A DNA stretch of 64,000 nucleotides from Desulfovibrio piger (GCF_900116045.1 NZ_LT630450.1:62001-126000), one strand, 5' to 3'; shown: positions 15,353 through 24,794, counted from the first letter of the stretch. Notes: generated by a model from the sequence alone, not told the origin. Numbers and translations: made by a program.

Positions 15353-15790
15353 ATTCTGGTCAGTGGGAAGACAGCAGGGGCGCAATGGGCGTTGCCGTGC
15401 CGGCGGTCTCCGCGAAGGGAGGCTGGAGCCGATCAAGGCTGCGGTTTCAGGAACGGCAAACGCCGGTCTCCGCGAGGAGCTGAAGGACGGTAGGGGCCAG
15501 GTCTCCGGGAGAAGGGAGGAAGGGCAGGGCATCATCAGGCTCCGGGGAGAGGCGTTCAGGATGCCGCAAGCCTGCTGGAGCCAAGCAGCCAGATCCCGGG
15601 GAGAGAGCGGCCGGATTTTTGAGTGGCCGTGCTTCGGACAGGCATGTTACCTGCCGGACGTGGGCCGCTCCTGAAGGGATAAGCGATGGAGGGCTGTCGT
15701 ACTCTCATGTAACGGCGGCTAGCCTCGTTTTCCCTGCGGAGAGAAGAAGGAAACAGTCTGTAACCGGGCATGAGCCCGCAACGATTCGAG
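15353..15790. other. Long leader region upstream of cbiL
   Basis: About 440 bp without a supported gene. CCGGTCTCCGCGA-type sequence recurs near 15402 and 15464. A B12-box-like string (GGCATGTTACCTGCC) lies at 15641-15655, but the rest of a cobalamin aptamer is not recognisable. A long structured leader for cbiL is possible. Confidence 0.35.
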
Positions 15791-16504
15791 ATGACCATGA
15801 CAGGAACCCTGTACGCTGTGGGCGTGGGCCCCGGCGCTCCCGATCTGCTGACCCTGCGTGCCGTGGAGGCCTTGCGCCGGGTGGACGTGATCCTGGCGGC
15901 GGCCTCGCCGCGCAACGACTATTCGCGGGCGCTGGAGACGGCCCGTCCCCATCTGCGGCCGGACGTGCGCCTGCAACGGCTGGAATTCCCCATGACGCAC
16001 GACAGGGCCACCTTGCGCGCGGCCTGGGAAAAAGCGGCGGGCATCACACGCGACGTGCTGCGGGGCGGCGAGAACGCGGCCTTCCTGACCATCGGCGACC
16101 CGCTGGTCTACAGCACGTTCGGCTATCTGCTGAAAACGCTCCGGCAGCTGGATGATTCCCTGCCGGTGGAGATCATACCGGGCATCACCTCGTTCCAGGC
16201 GGCGGCCGCGCGTACCCGCACCATTTTGTGCGAAAGCCACGAGACCCTGTGCATCATCCCCGGTATCCGGGACGAAGAGAGCCTGACCCGGACGCTGGAA
16301 CAGGCCGATTCCGCCGTCATCCTCAAGGCCTACCGCAACTTCCCGGCCATCGTGTCGTCCTTGCGCCGCAGCGGTCGCCTTGAAGGCGGCCTCATGGCCA
16401 GCCATGTGGAGCAGCCCGAAGAGCGTCTGGCCCCCGTGACCGCGGTGGCTGCCGAAGAGGGCACCCCGCCGTACATGTCCCTGGTCTTGAGCCGTAAAAA
16501 ATAA
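15791..16504 (+). CDS. cbiL: Precorrin-2/cobalt-factor-2 C20-methyltransferase
   Basis: The 237-aa tetrapyrrole methylase adds the C-20 methyl group in cobalamin synthesis; in an anaerobe the substrate is cobalt-factor II. Visible motifs: YAVGVGPGAPDLLTLRAVE at the N-terminus, FLTIGDPLVYSTFGYLL, VEIIPGITSFQAAAA, and a late MASHVEQPEE. The start is uncertain: ATG 15791 places the first strand normally; ATG 15770 adds seven residues and neither has a strong ribosome-binding site. The neighbouring B12-controlled transporter supports the cobamide role. Confidence 0.9.
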   Translation: MTMTGTLYAVGVGPGAPDLLTLRAVEALRRVDVILAAASPRNDYSRALETARPHLRPDVRLQRLEFPMTHDRATLRAAWEKAAGITRDVLRGGENAAFLTIGDPLVYSTFGYLLKTLRQLDDSLPVEIIPGITSFQAAAARTRTILCESHETLCIIPGIRDEESLTRTLEQADSAVILKAYRNFPAIVSSLRRSGRLEGGLMASHVEQPEERLAPVTAVAAEEGTPPYMSLVLSRKK

Positions 16505-16622
16505 TCCCGTCCGGCTCCCGCAAGCAGCGCGCCGCGCAGTTCTTCCTGGCGTGTATCCAGAAAACGCAGCCTCGAATCCATCCGGTGGTTGAAAAGGGGA
16601 GGGCGGACCTTCCCCCTACATG

Positions 16623-16651
16623 AAAAAGGACGCCATATGGCGTCCTTTTTT
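16623..16651 (+). terminator. Bidirectional terminator downstream of cbiL
   Basis: AAAAAGGACGCC atat GGCGTCCTTTTTT is a perfect stem with A and T runs on both sides. Confidence 0.85.
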
Positions 16652-16758
16652 GTCCCGCAAAGACCGCACGGTCTCCAGTCGGAGACTTCTCCCGGTACGG
16701 GAACGAAGTCCCTTCCCGCCGGGCAGCGACGGGGACCGGCCACCCGGACCGGAACAAT

Positions 16759-16832
16759 GTTTTTTGGAAGGGAGGGGGCGCGGGGGAGGGAGAACCTTTT
16801 GTCCACAAAAGGTTTCCCTCCTCCGCATCCCG
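16759..16832. repeat. Dispersed palindromic intergenic repeat
   Basis: GTTTTTTGGAAGGGAGGGGG is followed by a GGGAGGG...CCCTCC outer stem and a perfect inner palindrome AACCTTTTGTCCACAAAAGGTT at 16793-16814. Same family as 52515-52594. Confidence 0.7.
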
Positions 16833-16858
16833 CTTGCCTCTCCTGCAAAATACCTTGC

Positions 16859-17866
16859 CTAACAGATGCGCGGCAGCTGGGCGCCTTCGAGCATGCCCAG
16901 CAGGCGCTGGCCGCCGATGCGGGTACGCAGGCGCACCTGGCCGGGCTTGCCGTCCCCGGCCACGCGGCCGATGATGGCGGCTTCCTTGCCGTAGGGGCTG
17001 GCCTGCATGGCGCGCAGGGCGGCTTCGGCCTTGTCCTGGGGCAGGATGCAGATGCACTTGCCCTCATTGGCCAGATAGAGCGGATCAAGACCGAGGAAGG
17101 AGCAGCCGTTGCGCACGCTCTCGTGCACGGGCAGCAGGCTTTCCTCGATGTCGATGCAGACGGCAGACTGTTCGGCGATCTCGTTGAGGGTGGTGGCCAG
17201 ACCGCCGCGGGTGGGGTCGCGCAGGACGTGGACCTCGCCGCAGGCGGTGATGATGTCGGCGATCATGTGGTTGAGGGGGGCGGAGTCCGAGGCCACGTCG
17301 GTGAGGAAGGACAGGCCTTCGCGGCTGCCCATGACGGTGAGGCCGTGATCGCCCAGGGCGCCGCTGACCAGCACGGCGTCGCCGGGACGGGCGGCGTGGC
17401 CGGAGGGCACGGGGGAGGCGAAGATCTCGCCCACGCCGGTGGTATTGATGAAGATCCTGTCGCACATGCCGCGCGGCACCACCTTGGTGTCACCGGTGAC
17501 GATGTGCACGCCGGCGGTCTGCGCGGCCGCGGCCATGTCGGCCACCACGCGGTCGAGGGTGGAGAGCTCCAGGCCTTCCTCGATGATGCAGGCGCAGCTC
17601 AGGTAGCGGGGCCGGGCGCCCAGCATGGCCACGTCGTTGACCGTGCCGTGCACGGCCAGGGTGCCGATGCTGCCCCCGGCGAAAAAGAGGGGCGTGACGG
17701 TGTAGGAGTCCGTGCTCATGGCCAGCGGGCCCTTGATGTCCAGCAGGGCGGCGTCGTCCATGCGGTCCAGCAGGGGGTTGGAGAAATGGCGCATGAAGCA
17801 CTGGGAGATGAGCCGTTGCGAGGCGCGTCCGCCGCTGCCTGCATCCAGCAGAATGCGATCGTCCAT
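16859..17866 (-). CDS. hypE: Hydrogenase maturation protein HypE
   Basis: The 335-aa protein dehydrates the carbamoyl group on its own C-terminal cysteine to make the thiocyanate used for the Fe(CN)2CO centre of [NiFe] hydrogenases. The C-terminus is the required PRIC motif. LLDAGSGGRASQRLI and the AIRS/PurM-like nucleotide-binding segments (MSTDSYTVTPLFFAGG, GTVNDVAMLGA, RDPTRGGLATTLNEIA) are present. ATG 17866 gives the usual HypE length; a longer upstream frame runs through a terminator. Confidence 0.95.
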   Translation of the reverse strand: MDDRILLDAGSGGRASQRLISQCFMRHFSNPLLDRMDDAALLDIKGPLAMSTDSYTVTPLFFAGGSIGTLAVHGTVNDVAMLGARPRYLSCACIIEEGLELSTLDRVVADMAAAAQTAGVHIVTGDTKVVPRGMCDRIFINTTGVGEIFASPVPSGHAARPGDAVLVSGALGDHGLTVMGSREGLSFLTDVASDSAPLNHMIADIITACGEVHVLRDPTRGGLATTLNEIAEQSAVCIDIEESLLPVHESVRNGCSFLGLDPLYLANEGKCICILPQDKAEAALRAMQASPYGKEAAIIGRVAGDGKPGQVRLRTRIGGQRLLGMLEGAQLPRIC

Positions 17867-17920
17867 GATGATCCCGGTAGTCTTGGGGTTACGGCCGGGC
17901 GTCGCTGCGGCGCGGGCCGG

Positions 17921-17949
17921 AAAAAACGGGGAAGGTGGCCCTTCCCCGT
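17921..17949 (-). terminator. Terminator or attenuator between hypD and hypE
   Basis: ACGGGGAAGG tggc CCTTCCCCGT is a perfect 10-bp stem. On the minus strand a U6 run follows, 55 bp before the hypE start. Confidence 0.7.
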
Positions 17950-18029
17950 CCGTCCAGAGGCAGGATGCTGCGGCTGCCATGCCGACCTTTTAGGGATATC
18001 GCGCGGCATGGCGGCCCGTGATCCCGCTC

Positions 18030-19121
18030 CTAGGCCATATACTTGAAGTAGGCCGCGCAGCTGCCTTCGGTGGAGACCATGCAGGGCCCCACGGGGCTGG
18101 CCGGGGTGCAGGCCTTGCCGAACAGGGGGCATTGCGGCGGCGTGATGCGTCCCTTGAGCACCTGCCCGCAGCGGCAGCCCGGCAGGGGCGGCACGTCCGG
18201 CAGGGTGATGTCGAGGCGCTTCATGGCGTCGAAGCGCTCATAGGCGGGCCGCAGGGCCAGACCGCTGTCCGGGATGAGGCCCAGACCGCGCCACAGGGCG
18301 TCGGACGGCATGAAGTAGGTCTCCAGCAGGGCGCGGGCGCGGGGGTTGCCCTGGTCGCTGACGGCGCGCGGGTAGGCGTTGACCACGGCCGGGGCGTCGT
18401 CGCGGCGCTGCTCGGCCATGATGCAGAGGGCCTGCAGGATGTCCACGGGCTCGAAGCCGCCCACCACGGCGGGGACGCGGTATTCCGAGGCCAGGAAGCC
18501 GTAGGGCTCCAGACCGAGGATGGTGGAGACGTGCCCCGGCAGCAAAAAGGCCTGGACACCGCAGCCGTCCTTGTCGTCCAGCAGGGCGCGCAGCACGGGC
18601 GGCACCAGCTTGTGCAGGGAAAGCACGCAGAAGTTGTCCAGCTTGCGCTGTTCGGCCAGCATGAGGGTGGCGGCCACGGTGGGCGCGGTGGTCTCGAAGC
18701 CGATGCCCAGGAAGACCACGGTGTCGCCGGGGTTGGCGGCGGCGATGTTCAGGGCGTCCAGCGGCGAGTAGACGATCTCGATGCGGGCCCCCCGGGCCTG
18801 GGCGTGCTTGAGGCTGCGGCCGCCGGGGCCGGGCACGCGCAGCAGGTCGCCGAAGGTGGCGATGATGACGCCGTCACGACCGGCCAGATCGAGGAAGGCG
18901 GCCACTTCGGCGTCATGGGTGACGCAGACGGGACAGCCCGGCCCGGACAGGTGCGTGACTTCCCTGGGCAGCAGGGAACGCAGGCCGCTCTGGAAGATGG
19001 CCACGGTATGCGTGCCGCAGACTTCCATGAAGCGCAGCTCGCGGCCGTCCAGGGCCGTTTGCAGGCGGTCCAGCAGGGCACGGCAGAGCGCGGGGTCCTG
19101 ATAGGGAGAGCTCAGGGACAT
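18030..19121 (-). CDS. hypD: Hydrogenase maturation protein HypD
   Basis: The 363-aa iron-sulfur protein, with HypC, is the scaffold on which Fe(CN)2CO is built. Catalytic motifs are intact: EVCGTHT at residues 33-39, LSGPGCPVCVT, and C-terminal cysteines (PGCRCGQVLKG, PPQCPLFGKAC, GSCAAYF) for the 4Fe-4S cluster. It lies 12 bp after argC in the same direction and 163 bp before hypE, with a terminator-like hairpin in that gap. Confidence 0.96.
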   Translation of the reverse strand: MSLSSPYQDPALCRALLDRLQTALDGRELRFMEVCGTHTVAIFQSGLRSLLPREVTHLSGPGCPVCVTHDAEVAAFLDLAGRDGVIIATFGDLLRVPGPGGRSLKHAQARGARIEIVYSPLDALNIAAANPGDTVVFLGIGFETTAPTVAATLMLAEQRKLDNFCVLSLHKLVPPVLRALLDDKDGCGVQAFLLPGHVSTILGLEPYGFLASEYRVPAVVGGFEPVDILQALCIMAEQRRDDAPAVVNAYPRAVSDQGNPRARALLETYFMPSDALWRGLGLIPDSGLALRPAYERFDAMKRLDITLPDVPPLPGCRCGQVLKGRITPPQCPLFGKACTPASPVGPCMVSTEGSCAAYFKYMA

Positions 19122-19133
19122 GGCAGGCCTCGG

Positions 19134-20186
19134 CTAGGGCAGCATGGGCGCGGCGTTGAGGCCGCAGTCCACGGGCAGGCCGCACATGAGGTTGGCATTG
19201 GCCAGGGCCTGGCCGGAGGCGCCGCGGCAGAGGTTGTCGATGGCCGAGACCACGATGAGGCGGTTGGTACGCGGGTCCACCACCAGGCCGAGGTCGCAGA
19301 ACATGCTGCCGCGCACGAAGCGCGTCTCGGGCAGCTTGCCCTTGGGCAGCACGCGGACCCAGGGGCTCTGGGCCCAGGTCTCGCAATAGGCGGCGTGGAC
19401 CTCGTCCAGGGTGGTGCCGGGCTTGCGCAGGGTGGTGTAGATGGTGGACAGGATGCCGCGCACCATGGGCACCAGATGCGGGTTGAAGGAGACGCGCACG
19501 TCGCAGCCGGCGGCGCGGCTGTATTCCTGTTCGATCTCGGGGGTGTGGCGGTGCTTGCCCAGGCCGTAGGCCCGGAAGGTGTCGTAGACCTCGCAGAACA
19601 GGGAGGGCACCACGGGCTTGCGGCCCGCGCCGGAGGTGCCGGACTTGGAGTCGATGACGATGTTGTCCGGCGAGATCAGGCCGTGCTTGAAGGCGGCGTA
19701 CAGGCCCAGGATGGCCGACGAGGGATAGCAGCCGGGGTTGGCCACCAGGCGGGCCCTGGCGGTCTCGGCGGCGTAGAGCTCGGGCAGGCCGTAGACGGCC
19801 TCGGGCAGCAGCTCGCGGCGGGTGTGGGGCACATACCAGTCTTCATAGACATCGACATCACGCAGGCGGAAGTCGGCGGAAAGGTCGATGACGCGGGTCC
19901 CGGCTTCCAGCAGTTCCCCGGCCATCTCCATGGCCTTGCCGTGGGGCACGGCCAGGAAGACCAGGTCGCAGCGGCGGGCGGCTTCCCTGGCGTCGAAGAT
20001 GCTGATGACCACATCGGAGCCGGGCAGGCCTTCGAGGAAGGGATAGAACTCGCCCAGGCGCAGGCCGGATTCGGTGCGGGAACAGGCCATCTCCAGTTTC
20101 ATGCGGGGGTGGCTGGCCAGCAGCCGGGCCAGTTCCATGCCGGTGTACCCGGTGACGCCCACAAGACCCACTTTGAATATCTTCAT
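19134..20186 (-). CDS. argC: N-acetyl-gamma-glutamyl-phosphate reductase
   Basis: The 350-aa enzyme reduces N-acetylglutamyl phosphate to the semialdehyde with NADPH in arginine synthesis. The N-terminal GVTGYTGMELARLL is the nucleotide-binding loop. NPGCYPSS holds the catalytic cysteine, and HRHTPEIEQE carries the conserved histidine. ATG 20186 follows AAAGGAGAGGGAG. It lies between a DUF1844 gene (11 bp upstream) and hypD, so it is probably part of that operon. Confidence 0.95.
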   Translation of the reverse strand: MKIFKVGLVGVTGYTGMELARLLASHPRMKLEMACSRTESGLRLGEFYPFLEGLPGSDVVISIFDAREAARRCDLVFLAVPHGKAMEMAGELLEAGTRVIDLSADFRLRDVDVYEDWYVPHTRRELLPEAVYGLPELYAAETARARLVANPGCYPSSAILGLYAAFKHGLISPDNIVIDSKSGTSGAGRKPVVPSLFCEVYDTFRAYGLGKHRHTPEIEQEYSRAAGCDVRVSFNPHLVPMVRGILSTIYTTLRKPGTTLDEVHAAYCETWAQSPWVRVLPKGKLPETRFVRGSMFCDLGLVVDPRTNRLIVVSAIDNLCRGASGQALANANLMCGLPVDCGLNAAPMLP

Positions 20187-20197
20187 CTCCCTCTCCT

Positions 20198-20494
20198 TTA
20201 TTTGCTGTCCGGGCCGCATTTGATGACGTATTTCATGCGCAATTCGTAAAGGATGCTCTCCAGCATCTTGCGCTCCTGTTCGTCCAGCCCCTTGGTGGTC
20301 TTTTCATGCAGCATCTCCAGCATGCTGATGCTGTGCCGGGCAAGTTCCGGCTGCCGGCTGGTCCGGCCGGTCTCGGGGTCGGCCACCTCGCCCAGATGCA
20401 CGAGGGCGGCGGACGCCAGGGAAAGGACGAAGGTGGAGAAGGTCACTTCCGGCAGGGGGCCCTTGCCGCCGCAGCCGCATTGGTTCTGACTCAT
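20198..20494 (-). CDS. DUF1844 domain protein
   Basis: The 98-aa protein has an N-terminal cysteine/glycine stretch (QCGCGGKG), then the DUF1844 pattern TFSTFVLSLASAALVHLGE and a helical C-terminal part (SISMLEMLHEKTTKGL, MLESILYELRMKYV). The biochemical role of the family is unknown. It lies 11 bp before argC and shares its direction. Confidence 0.8.
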   Translation of the reverse strand: MSQNQCGCGGKGPLPEVTFSTFVLSLASAALVHLGEVADPETGRTSRQPELARHSISMLEMLHEKTTKGLDEQERKMLESILYELRMKYVIKCGPDSK

Positions 20495-20576
20495 GCTGTT
20501 CTCCTGCTGATGCGCTCCGGGGGCCGTCCGGCGGCCCCGGAAGCGGTGCGGCCGCCGCAGCGGCCGCTGCTGTGAT

Positions 20577-21764
20577 CTATCGGACGGCGGGGCAGCTCAC
20601 GGGCGTGCCGGGCGCCACGTCGAGGGCGGCACGGTACACGGCCAGGCCCTGTTCGAGGTAGTTGCGCGCGCCGATGTAGCCGCCGGCGTCCACGATGCTG
20701 CGGTCCAGGGCGTAGAGGCCCGCGGCCACGTCGGCCCAGTCCACCCAGCCCATGTGGCCGATGCGCACGATGCGGCCCTTGAGCTGGTCCTGCCCGCCGG
20801 CCATGTAGACGCCGTGCTTTTCGGCAGCCAGGCGCAGGACCTCGTTGCCGTCCACACCTTCGGGCAGCAGCACGCTGGTGATGCCCCAGGCAAAGTTCTC
20901 GGGCGCCAGCAGCTCCAGGCCCATGGCCCTGACGGCGGCACGGGTGAACAGGGTCAGGGCCCACTGCTTGCGGTAGACGGCATCCAGGCCGCCGGCCAGC
21001 AGCATCTTCAGGCTCACGTCCAGGCCCACGATAAGGTTCACGGGCGTGGTGAAGCGGGTCTGGTTCTTGAGCACGTTGTCGCGTTCGCGGCACAGGTCGA
21101 AATAAAAGCAGCCGGTGCCGGTCTTTTCGGCCTTGTCCCAGGCGCGGGCGGAAAGGGCCAGCAGGGCCAGGCCGGGGGGCAGCATCAGGCCCTTCTGGGA
21201 GCCGGTGACCAGGCAGTCCACGCCCCACTGGTCCATGGGGCAGGGGGAGAGGCTGACACCGGAGATGCCGTCCACCACGCAGAGCACGTTGCGGGTGCGG
21301 GTGACGGCCGCCACTTCGCGCACGGGATGGAGCACGCCGGTGGAGGTCTCGGACATCTGGATCAGCACGCCGCGGATGTCGGGATCGGCGTCCAGGGCGG
21401 CGGCCACGTCCCCGGCCTTGACGGCCCGGCCCCAGGGGGCGGACAGCACGGTGCATTCCAGGCCGCGGGAGCGGGCGATCTCCACCCAGCGTTCGCCGAA
21501 CTTGCCGGCTTCGGCCACCAGCACCTTCTCACCGGGGGCGAACAGGTTGTAGACGGCGGCGGTCATGGCGCCGCTGCCGGAGCAGGACAGGGGCAGGACG
21601 GGCTGCGTGGTGCCGAAAAGCTCGCGCAGGTGGCCCTGCACGCGCTGCATGATTTCCTTGAACCGGCTCTTGCGGTGGTGGATCATGTCCTGGGCCAGGG
21701 CAAGGCGGACTTCTTCGGGCAGGGGCGTGGGGCCGGGGGTCAGGAGGCGTTTTTTGTTGAGCAT
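20577..21764 (-). CDS. PLP-dependent alanine-glyoxylate / serine-pyruvate-type aminotransferase
   Basis: This 395-aa class V aminotransferase starts LLTPGPTPLPEEV, the family signature. HHRKSRFKEI, SGSGAMTAA, VVDGISGVS and TGSQKGLM follow; the K in the last is the predicted PLP lysine. Members act on alanine/glyoxylate, serine/pyruvate or 2-aminoethylphosphonate, or are phosphoserine-like enzymes in the soluble hydrogenase small-subunit group. The exact substrate cannot be read. It follows rlmI by 21 bp. Confidence 0.88.
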   Translation of the reverse strand: MLNKKRLLTPGPTPLPEEVRLALAQDMIHHRKSRFKEIMQRVQGHLRELFGTTQPVLPLSCSGSGAMTAAVYNLFAPGEKVLVAEAGKFGERWVEIARSRGLECTVLSAPWGRAVKAGDVAAALDADPDIRGVLIQMSETSTGVLHPVREVAAVTRTRNVLCVVDGISGVSLSPCPMDQWGVDCLVTGSQKGLMLPPGLALLALSARAWDKAEKTGTGCFYFDLCRERDNVLKNQTRFTTPVNLIVGLDVSLKMLLAGGLDAVYRKQWALTLFTRAAVRAMGLELLAPENFAWGITSVLLPEGVDGNEVLRLAAEKHGVYMAGGQDQLKGRIVRIGHMGWVDWADVAAGLYALDRSIVDAGGYIGARNYLEQGLAVYRAALDVAPGTPVSCPAVR

Positions 21765-21785
21765 GATGCGTCCTTTATGCGCCGC

Positions 21786-22979
21786 TTACGGCAGCAGATG
21801 CGCGATGAAACATTTGAGATAGGCCGTCTCGGGCATGGCGGCATGCACGGGATGGTCCGCACCCTGTCCGCCCGCATAGAGGATGCGGGCCTGCCACTTG
21901 CGGCGGGCGGCGGCCTGCTGCACGCAGGAACGCAGGGACTCGGCGGGCAGGTGGTGTGAACAGGAACAGCTTACAAAGACACCGCCCGGCGTCAAGAGCT
22001 GCATGGCCAGGGCATTGATCTTGCGGTAGGCGGCCAGGCCCTGGGCAAAGTCCTTGCGGCGCTTGATGAAGGCGGGCGGATCGAGGCAGATGAGCGAGAA
22101 GCGGCGGCCCTGGGCGTCCAGCTCGGCCAGACGTTCGAAGGCATCGCCGCACAGGCCTTCGATGGCCTTGGTGCGGGCCAGTTCGGGCGCGTTGCGGGCC
22201 GCGTTCTCCGTGGCCAGGGCCAGGGCCTGCGGTGAGGCGTCCAGGAAGGTCACGGAACGGGCCCCGGCAGCGGCGGCCGTGCCGCCGAAACCGCCGGCGT
22301 AGCAGAAGATGTCCAGCACGTCGGCGCCCGCGGCGTAGCGGGCGGCCTCGCGGCGGTTGCGGCGCTGGTCATAGAACCAGCCGGTCTTCTGGCCGCCCTG
22401 CAGGGGGGCCCGGAAGATGCAGCCGTTTTCCGGCACGTCCAGCACGTCGGGCACGGGGCCCTCGCTCTCGTTCTCGCGGGGCAGGCCTTCCAGCGAGCGG
22501 GCGGCGATGTCGTTGTCCCAGAGGATGGAGCGGGGCTGCAAAAGCTCGCCCAGCACCTCGCGCAGTTCTTCCTTGCGGGCTTCCATGCCCCAGGTGCCCA
22601 CCTGCACGGTGAGATGGTCGCCGAAACGGTCCATGACCAGGCCGGGCAGCAGGTCGCCCTCACCGTGGCAAAGGCGGTACCAGGGCTGGTTGTAAAGGCG
22701 CTGGCGCAGGCCCAGGGCGCTTTGCAGGCGCTGGCGCAGCAGGTCCGCGTCCAGGGGCAGGTCGGCCTTGCGGCTGTAGAGGCGGGCGCAGATGAGCGAG
22801 TGCGGGTTGACGAAGACGCTGCCCAGCACGGCCCCGCGCGCGTCGCGCAGGGTGGCGTTCTCGCCGGGCCCGAAGTCGGGCAGGGGACTTCGGGCGCTGT
22901 CTATCTCGTTGCTGAAAATCCACAGGTGGCCGGCACGGATGCGGCGGTCTTCCCCTTTTTTCAGCCAAAGTGTCTTCAT
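21786..22979 (-). CDS. 23S rRNA m5C methyltransferase, RlmI-like
   Basis: The 397-aa protein has an N-terminal PUA domain (LKKGEDRRIRAGHLWIFSNEI), a central RlmI/EEHEP-type domain (GLVMDRFGDHLTVQ; GQKTGWFYDQRRNR) and a Rossmann methyltransferase with VLDIFCYAGGFG, DPPAFIKRRKDF and the cysteine motif CSCSHHL. It methylates a cytosine of 23S rRNA (C1962 in E. coli). ATG 22979 is chosen because the PUA domain begins at once; the longer frame to 23165 lacks a recognisable domain. Confidence 0.9.
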   Translation of the reverse strand: MKTLWLKKGEDRRIRAGHLWIFSNEIDSARSPLPDFGPGENATLRDARGAVLGSVFVNPHSLICARLYSRKADLPLDADLLRQRLQSALGLRQRLYNQPWYRLCHGEGDLLPGLVMDRFGDHLTVQVGTWGMEARKEELREVLGELLQPRSILWDNDIAARSLEGLPRENESEGPVPDVLDVPENGCIFRAPLQGGQKTGWFYDQRRNRREAARYAAGADVLDIFCYAGGFGGTAAAAGARSVTFLDASPQALALATENAARNAPELARTKAIEGLCGDAFERLAELDAQGRRFSLICLDPPAFIKRRKDFAQGLAAYRKINALAMQLLTPGGVFVSCSCSHHLPAESLRSCVQQAAARRKWQARILYAGGQGADHPVHAAMPETAYLKCFIAHLLP

Positions 22980-23166
22980 GGTAACTCCCGGTGGACAAAA
23001 AAGTTTGGCAGCGCGGGCAGGAGGCATCCTGTCCGATGCCGCACAGATGACTATGGCTGAAAAAAGGATTTTCCGCCAGCACCATGATGCCCCTGTGCCC
23101 TGCGGGCCGCGGGACGGGGTGACCTGTCCGGTCCCGGACGGTGCTGCGCCGTCTGCCGCGGGCACG

Positions 23167-23201
23167 AAAAAAAGGAACGCTCCCCGAAGGGAGCGTTCCT
23201 G
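23167..23201 (-). terminator. Terminator downstream of the AsmA-like gene
   Basis: AGGAACGCTCC ccgaag GGAGCGTTCCT is preceded on the plus strand by A7, which reads as U7 after the stem on the minus strand. Confidence 0.8.
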
Positions 23202-23252
23202 TCCGTCAGGGCAGGGCCCAAGGAGCGGCGGGCCCCTGCGGCCGGTCAGGAC

Positions 23253-24794
23253 CTAGTGGGCCATAAGGGCCTTCATCTGCTCCGGCAGGGACTTTTCACC
23301 GGGCGTCGCGGTGAATGCCAGCATGCGGCCCAGGGCGGCGGCATCGAGGAACTGGATCCAGGGCATGACCCGGGCCGGGTCCTCGCTGCGGATGGACAGG
23401 CTGCCGGGGCGGGCCAGGAAGGTCTGGATGGCTTCCGCATCCCCGGGATCATTGAGATCGCTGCCCAGAGAGGCGCCCAGCAGGGGCATCATGGCTTCCA
23501 CGGCCTCGGGACGGGGATCGATATTGTAGGCCAGGACGGCCGTCAGGCCGTGGTCGTGCAGATCCAGCGACAGGTCGGAGATGGCGGCATCCATCATGCT
23601 CGGGTCTGTACTGAAGAAGTTGTAGGCATAGTCCAGATCGGCCAGGCCTTCCAGGCTCAGGCGGCCCGTCTGGCGCAGGCAGCCTTCACCGGCGGCGCCC
23701 GTCTTTTCCAGGGTATCGTCCTGCCACTTGAGGGTGATGCGCTCCTTGCCCGGGATGGCGAGCATCGCGCGGAGGGGCCTGGTGGAAAAGTCGCAGGTCA
23801 GGCTGCTCTTGAAATGATGGGGAGCGAGCCCCAGCCAGTCGAACCGCATATCGCCGGCATGGAACAGGTTCTCGTCCTTCCTGCCGGAGGATTCGATAAG
23901 GTCCACGTCCTTGAGAGCCAGCCGGCCGAAGAGGGGCCTGGTCATCATCTGCTTGCCGGCGGCATCCTTCCGGGGCCGCACGGCGTCCAGGATCAGGGTT
24001 TCGAGCTGGGGCTCGAATGCGTCGATCCCGATATCGCCGCTGCGGCGGATCAGGCTGAGGAAACGCCCGAACCAGTCGGCGTCGGGCAGAAAGATGTCGC
24101 GGATCTCCAGCTTGCCCATCCTGAGCGCGCCTTCGGACAGGATGGCGACCTCGGTGGCATCCAGGGTCACACGCTTCCAGGTGCGGCGGTCCACGCCTTC
24201 GATGCTGACGGCGGCGACGGAGCTCTGCATCTGCGCCTCGGGGGCCGTGCTGCTGATGCGGACGGGCCCGTAGGTGACCTTTTCCGCGATGAGGGCGATC
24301 ATGAGTTCGCCCTCGGGCACCTGCTGCCCGTTCAGCAGACGCTTGAGCACGGCGGCATCCATGGCCACAGGACCGGAGCTGAGGCCCTCCACTGTGCAGG
24401 TCACGGAATCCCCCGGTATCAGAGACTTCTCGATGAGATCACGCCCCGTGGCGCTGGAGAACAGGGGCGCGTCCCCTGCGGCGGGCAGGATGCTGTCCCG
24501 CAGGAAGGGCACGCAGGCCAGGACGAGGCGGGGGCTGAGCGTCATGGAGATTTCTTTCAGGACCGTGTCGTATGTGCGCTGGTCGGAAAGATGGACGTTG
24601 CCGAGTTTCAGGGTGAAGCCCAGGGGATTGATGTCCACCGTCTCCACGCTGCAGATGGTGGCGTCAGGGTTGATAGTGCGCAGGGCGTCCCGCACGGCCT
24701 GCTCCACCAGGGGCTTGCAGGCAAACAGTCCCCCCATGACGGCGAGGACACAGATGATGAGCGCGGCCAGCAGGCCTTTGGCTGTTTTCGACAT
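23253..24794 (-). CDS. Membrane-anchored AsmA/DUF748-like protein
   Basis: The 513-aa protein has one N-terminal transmembrane helix (GLLAALIICVLAVMGGLFAC, residues ~7-26). A long periplasmic part of alternating strands follows, with segments such as VDINPLGFTLKLGNVHLSD and KLEIRDIFLPDAD that resemble the repeating beta-grooves of AsmA/DUF748 proteins. Such proteins are implicated in lipid transport or envelope homeostasis. The assignment is by pattern only; it could be a clade-specific protein. ATG 24794 follows AAGGAACTACTGCC. It has its own terminator. Confidence 0.55.
   Translation of the reverse strand: MSKTAKGLLAALIICVLAVMGGLFACKPLVEQAVRDALRTINPDATICSVETVDINPLGFTLKLGNVHLSDQRTYDTVLKEISMTLSPRLVLACVPFLRDSILPAAGDAPLFSSATGRDLIEKSLIPGDSVTCTVEGLSSGPVAMDAAVLKRLLNGQQVPEGELMIALIAEKVTYGPVRISSTAPEAQMQSSVAAVSIEGVDRRTWKRVTLDATEVAILSEGALRMGKLEIRDIFLPDADWFGRFLSLIRRSGDIGIDAFEPQLETLILDAVRPRKDAAGKQMMTRPLFGRLALKDVDLIESSGRKDENLFHAGDMRFDWLGLAPHHFKSSLTCDFSTRPLRAMLAIPGKERITLKWQDDTLEKTGAAGEGCLRQTGRLSLEGLADLDYAYNFFSTDPSMMDAAISDLSLDLHDHGLTAVLAYNIDPRPEAVEAMMPLLGASLGSDLNDPGDAEAIQTFLARPGSLSIRSEDPARVMPWIQFLDAAALGRMLAFTATPGEKSLPEQMKALMAH

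Larger units (their letters stand above)
16505..16858. other. Intergenic region between cbiL and hypE
   Basis: Convergent genes flank it. It contains a perfect bidirectional terminator (16623-16651) and a dispersed palindromic repeat (16759-16832). No gene is supported. Confidence 0.6.

Noticed and set aside
15641..15655. Second cobalamin riboswitch upstream of cbiL
   Set aside because: Only a B12-box-like 3' string is present. The GCCACTG and AGGGAA-type core elements are missing.
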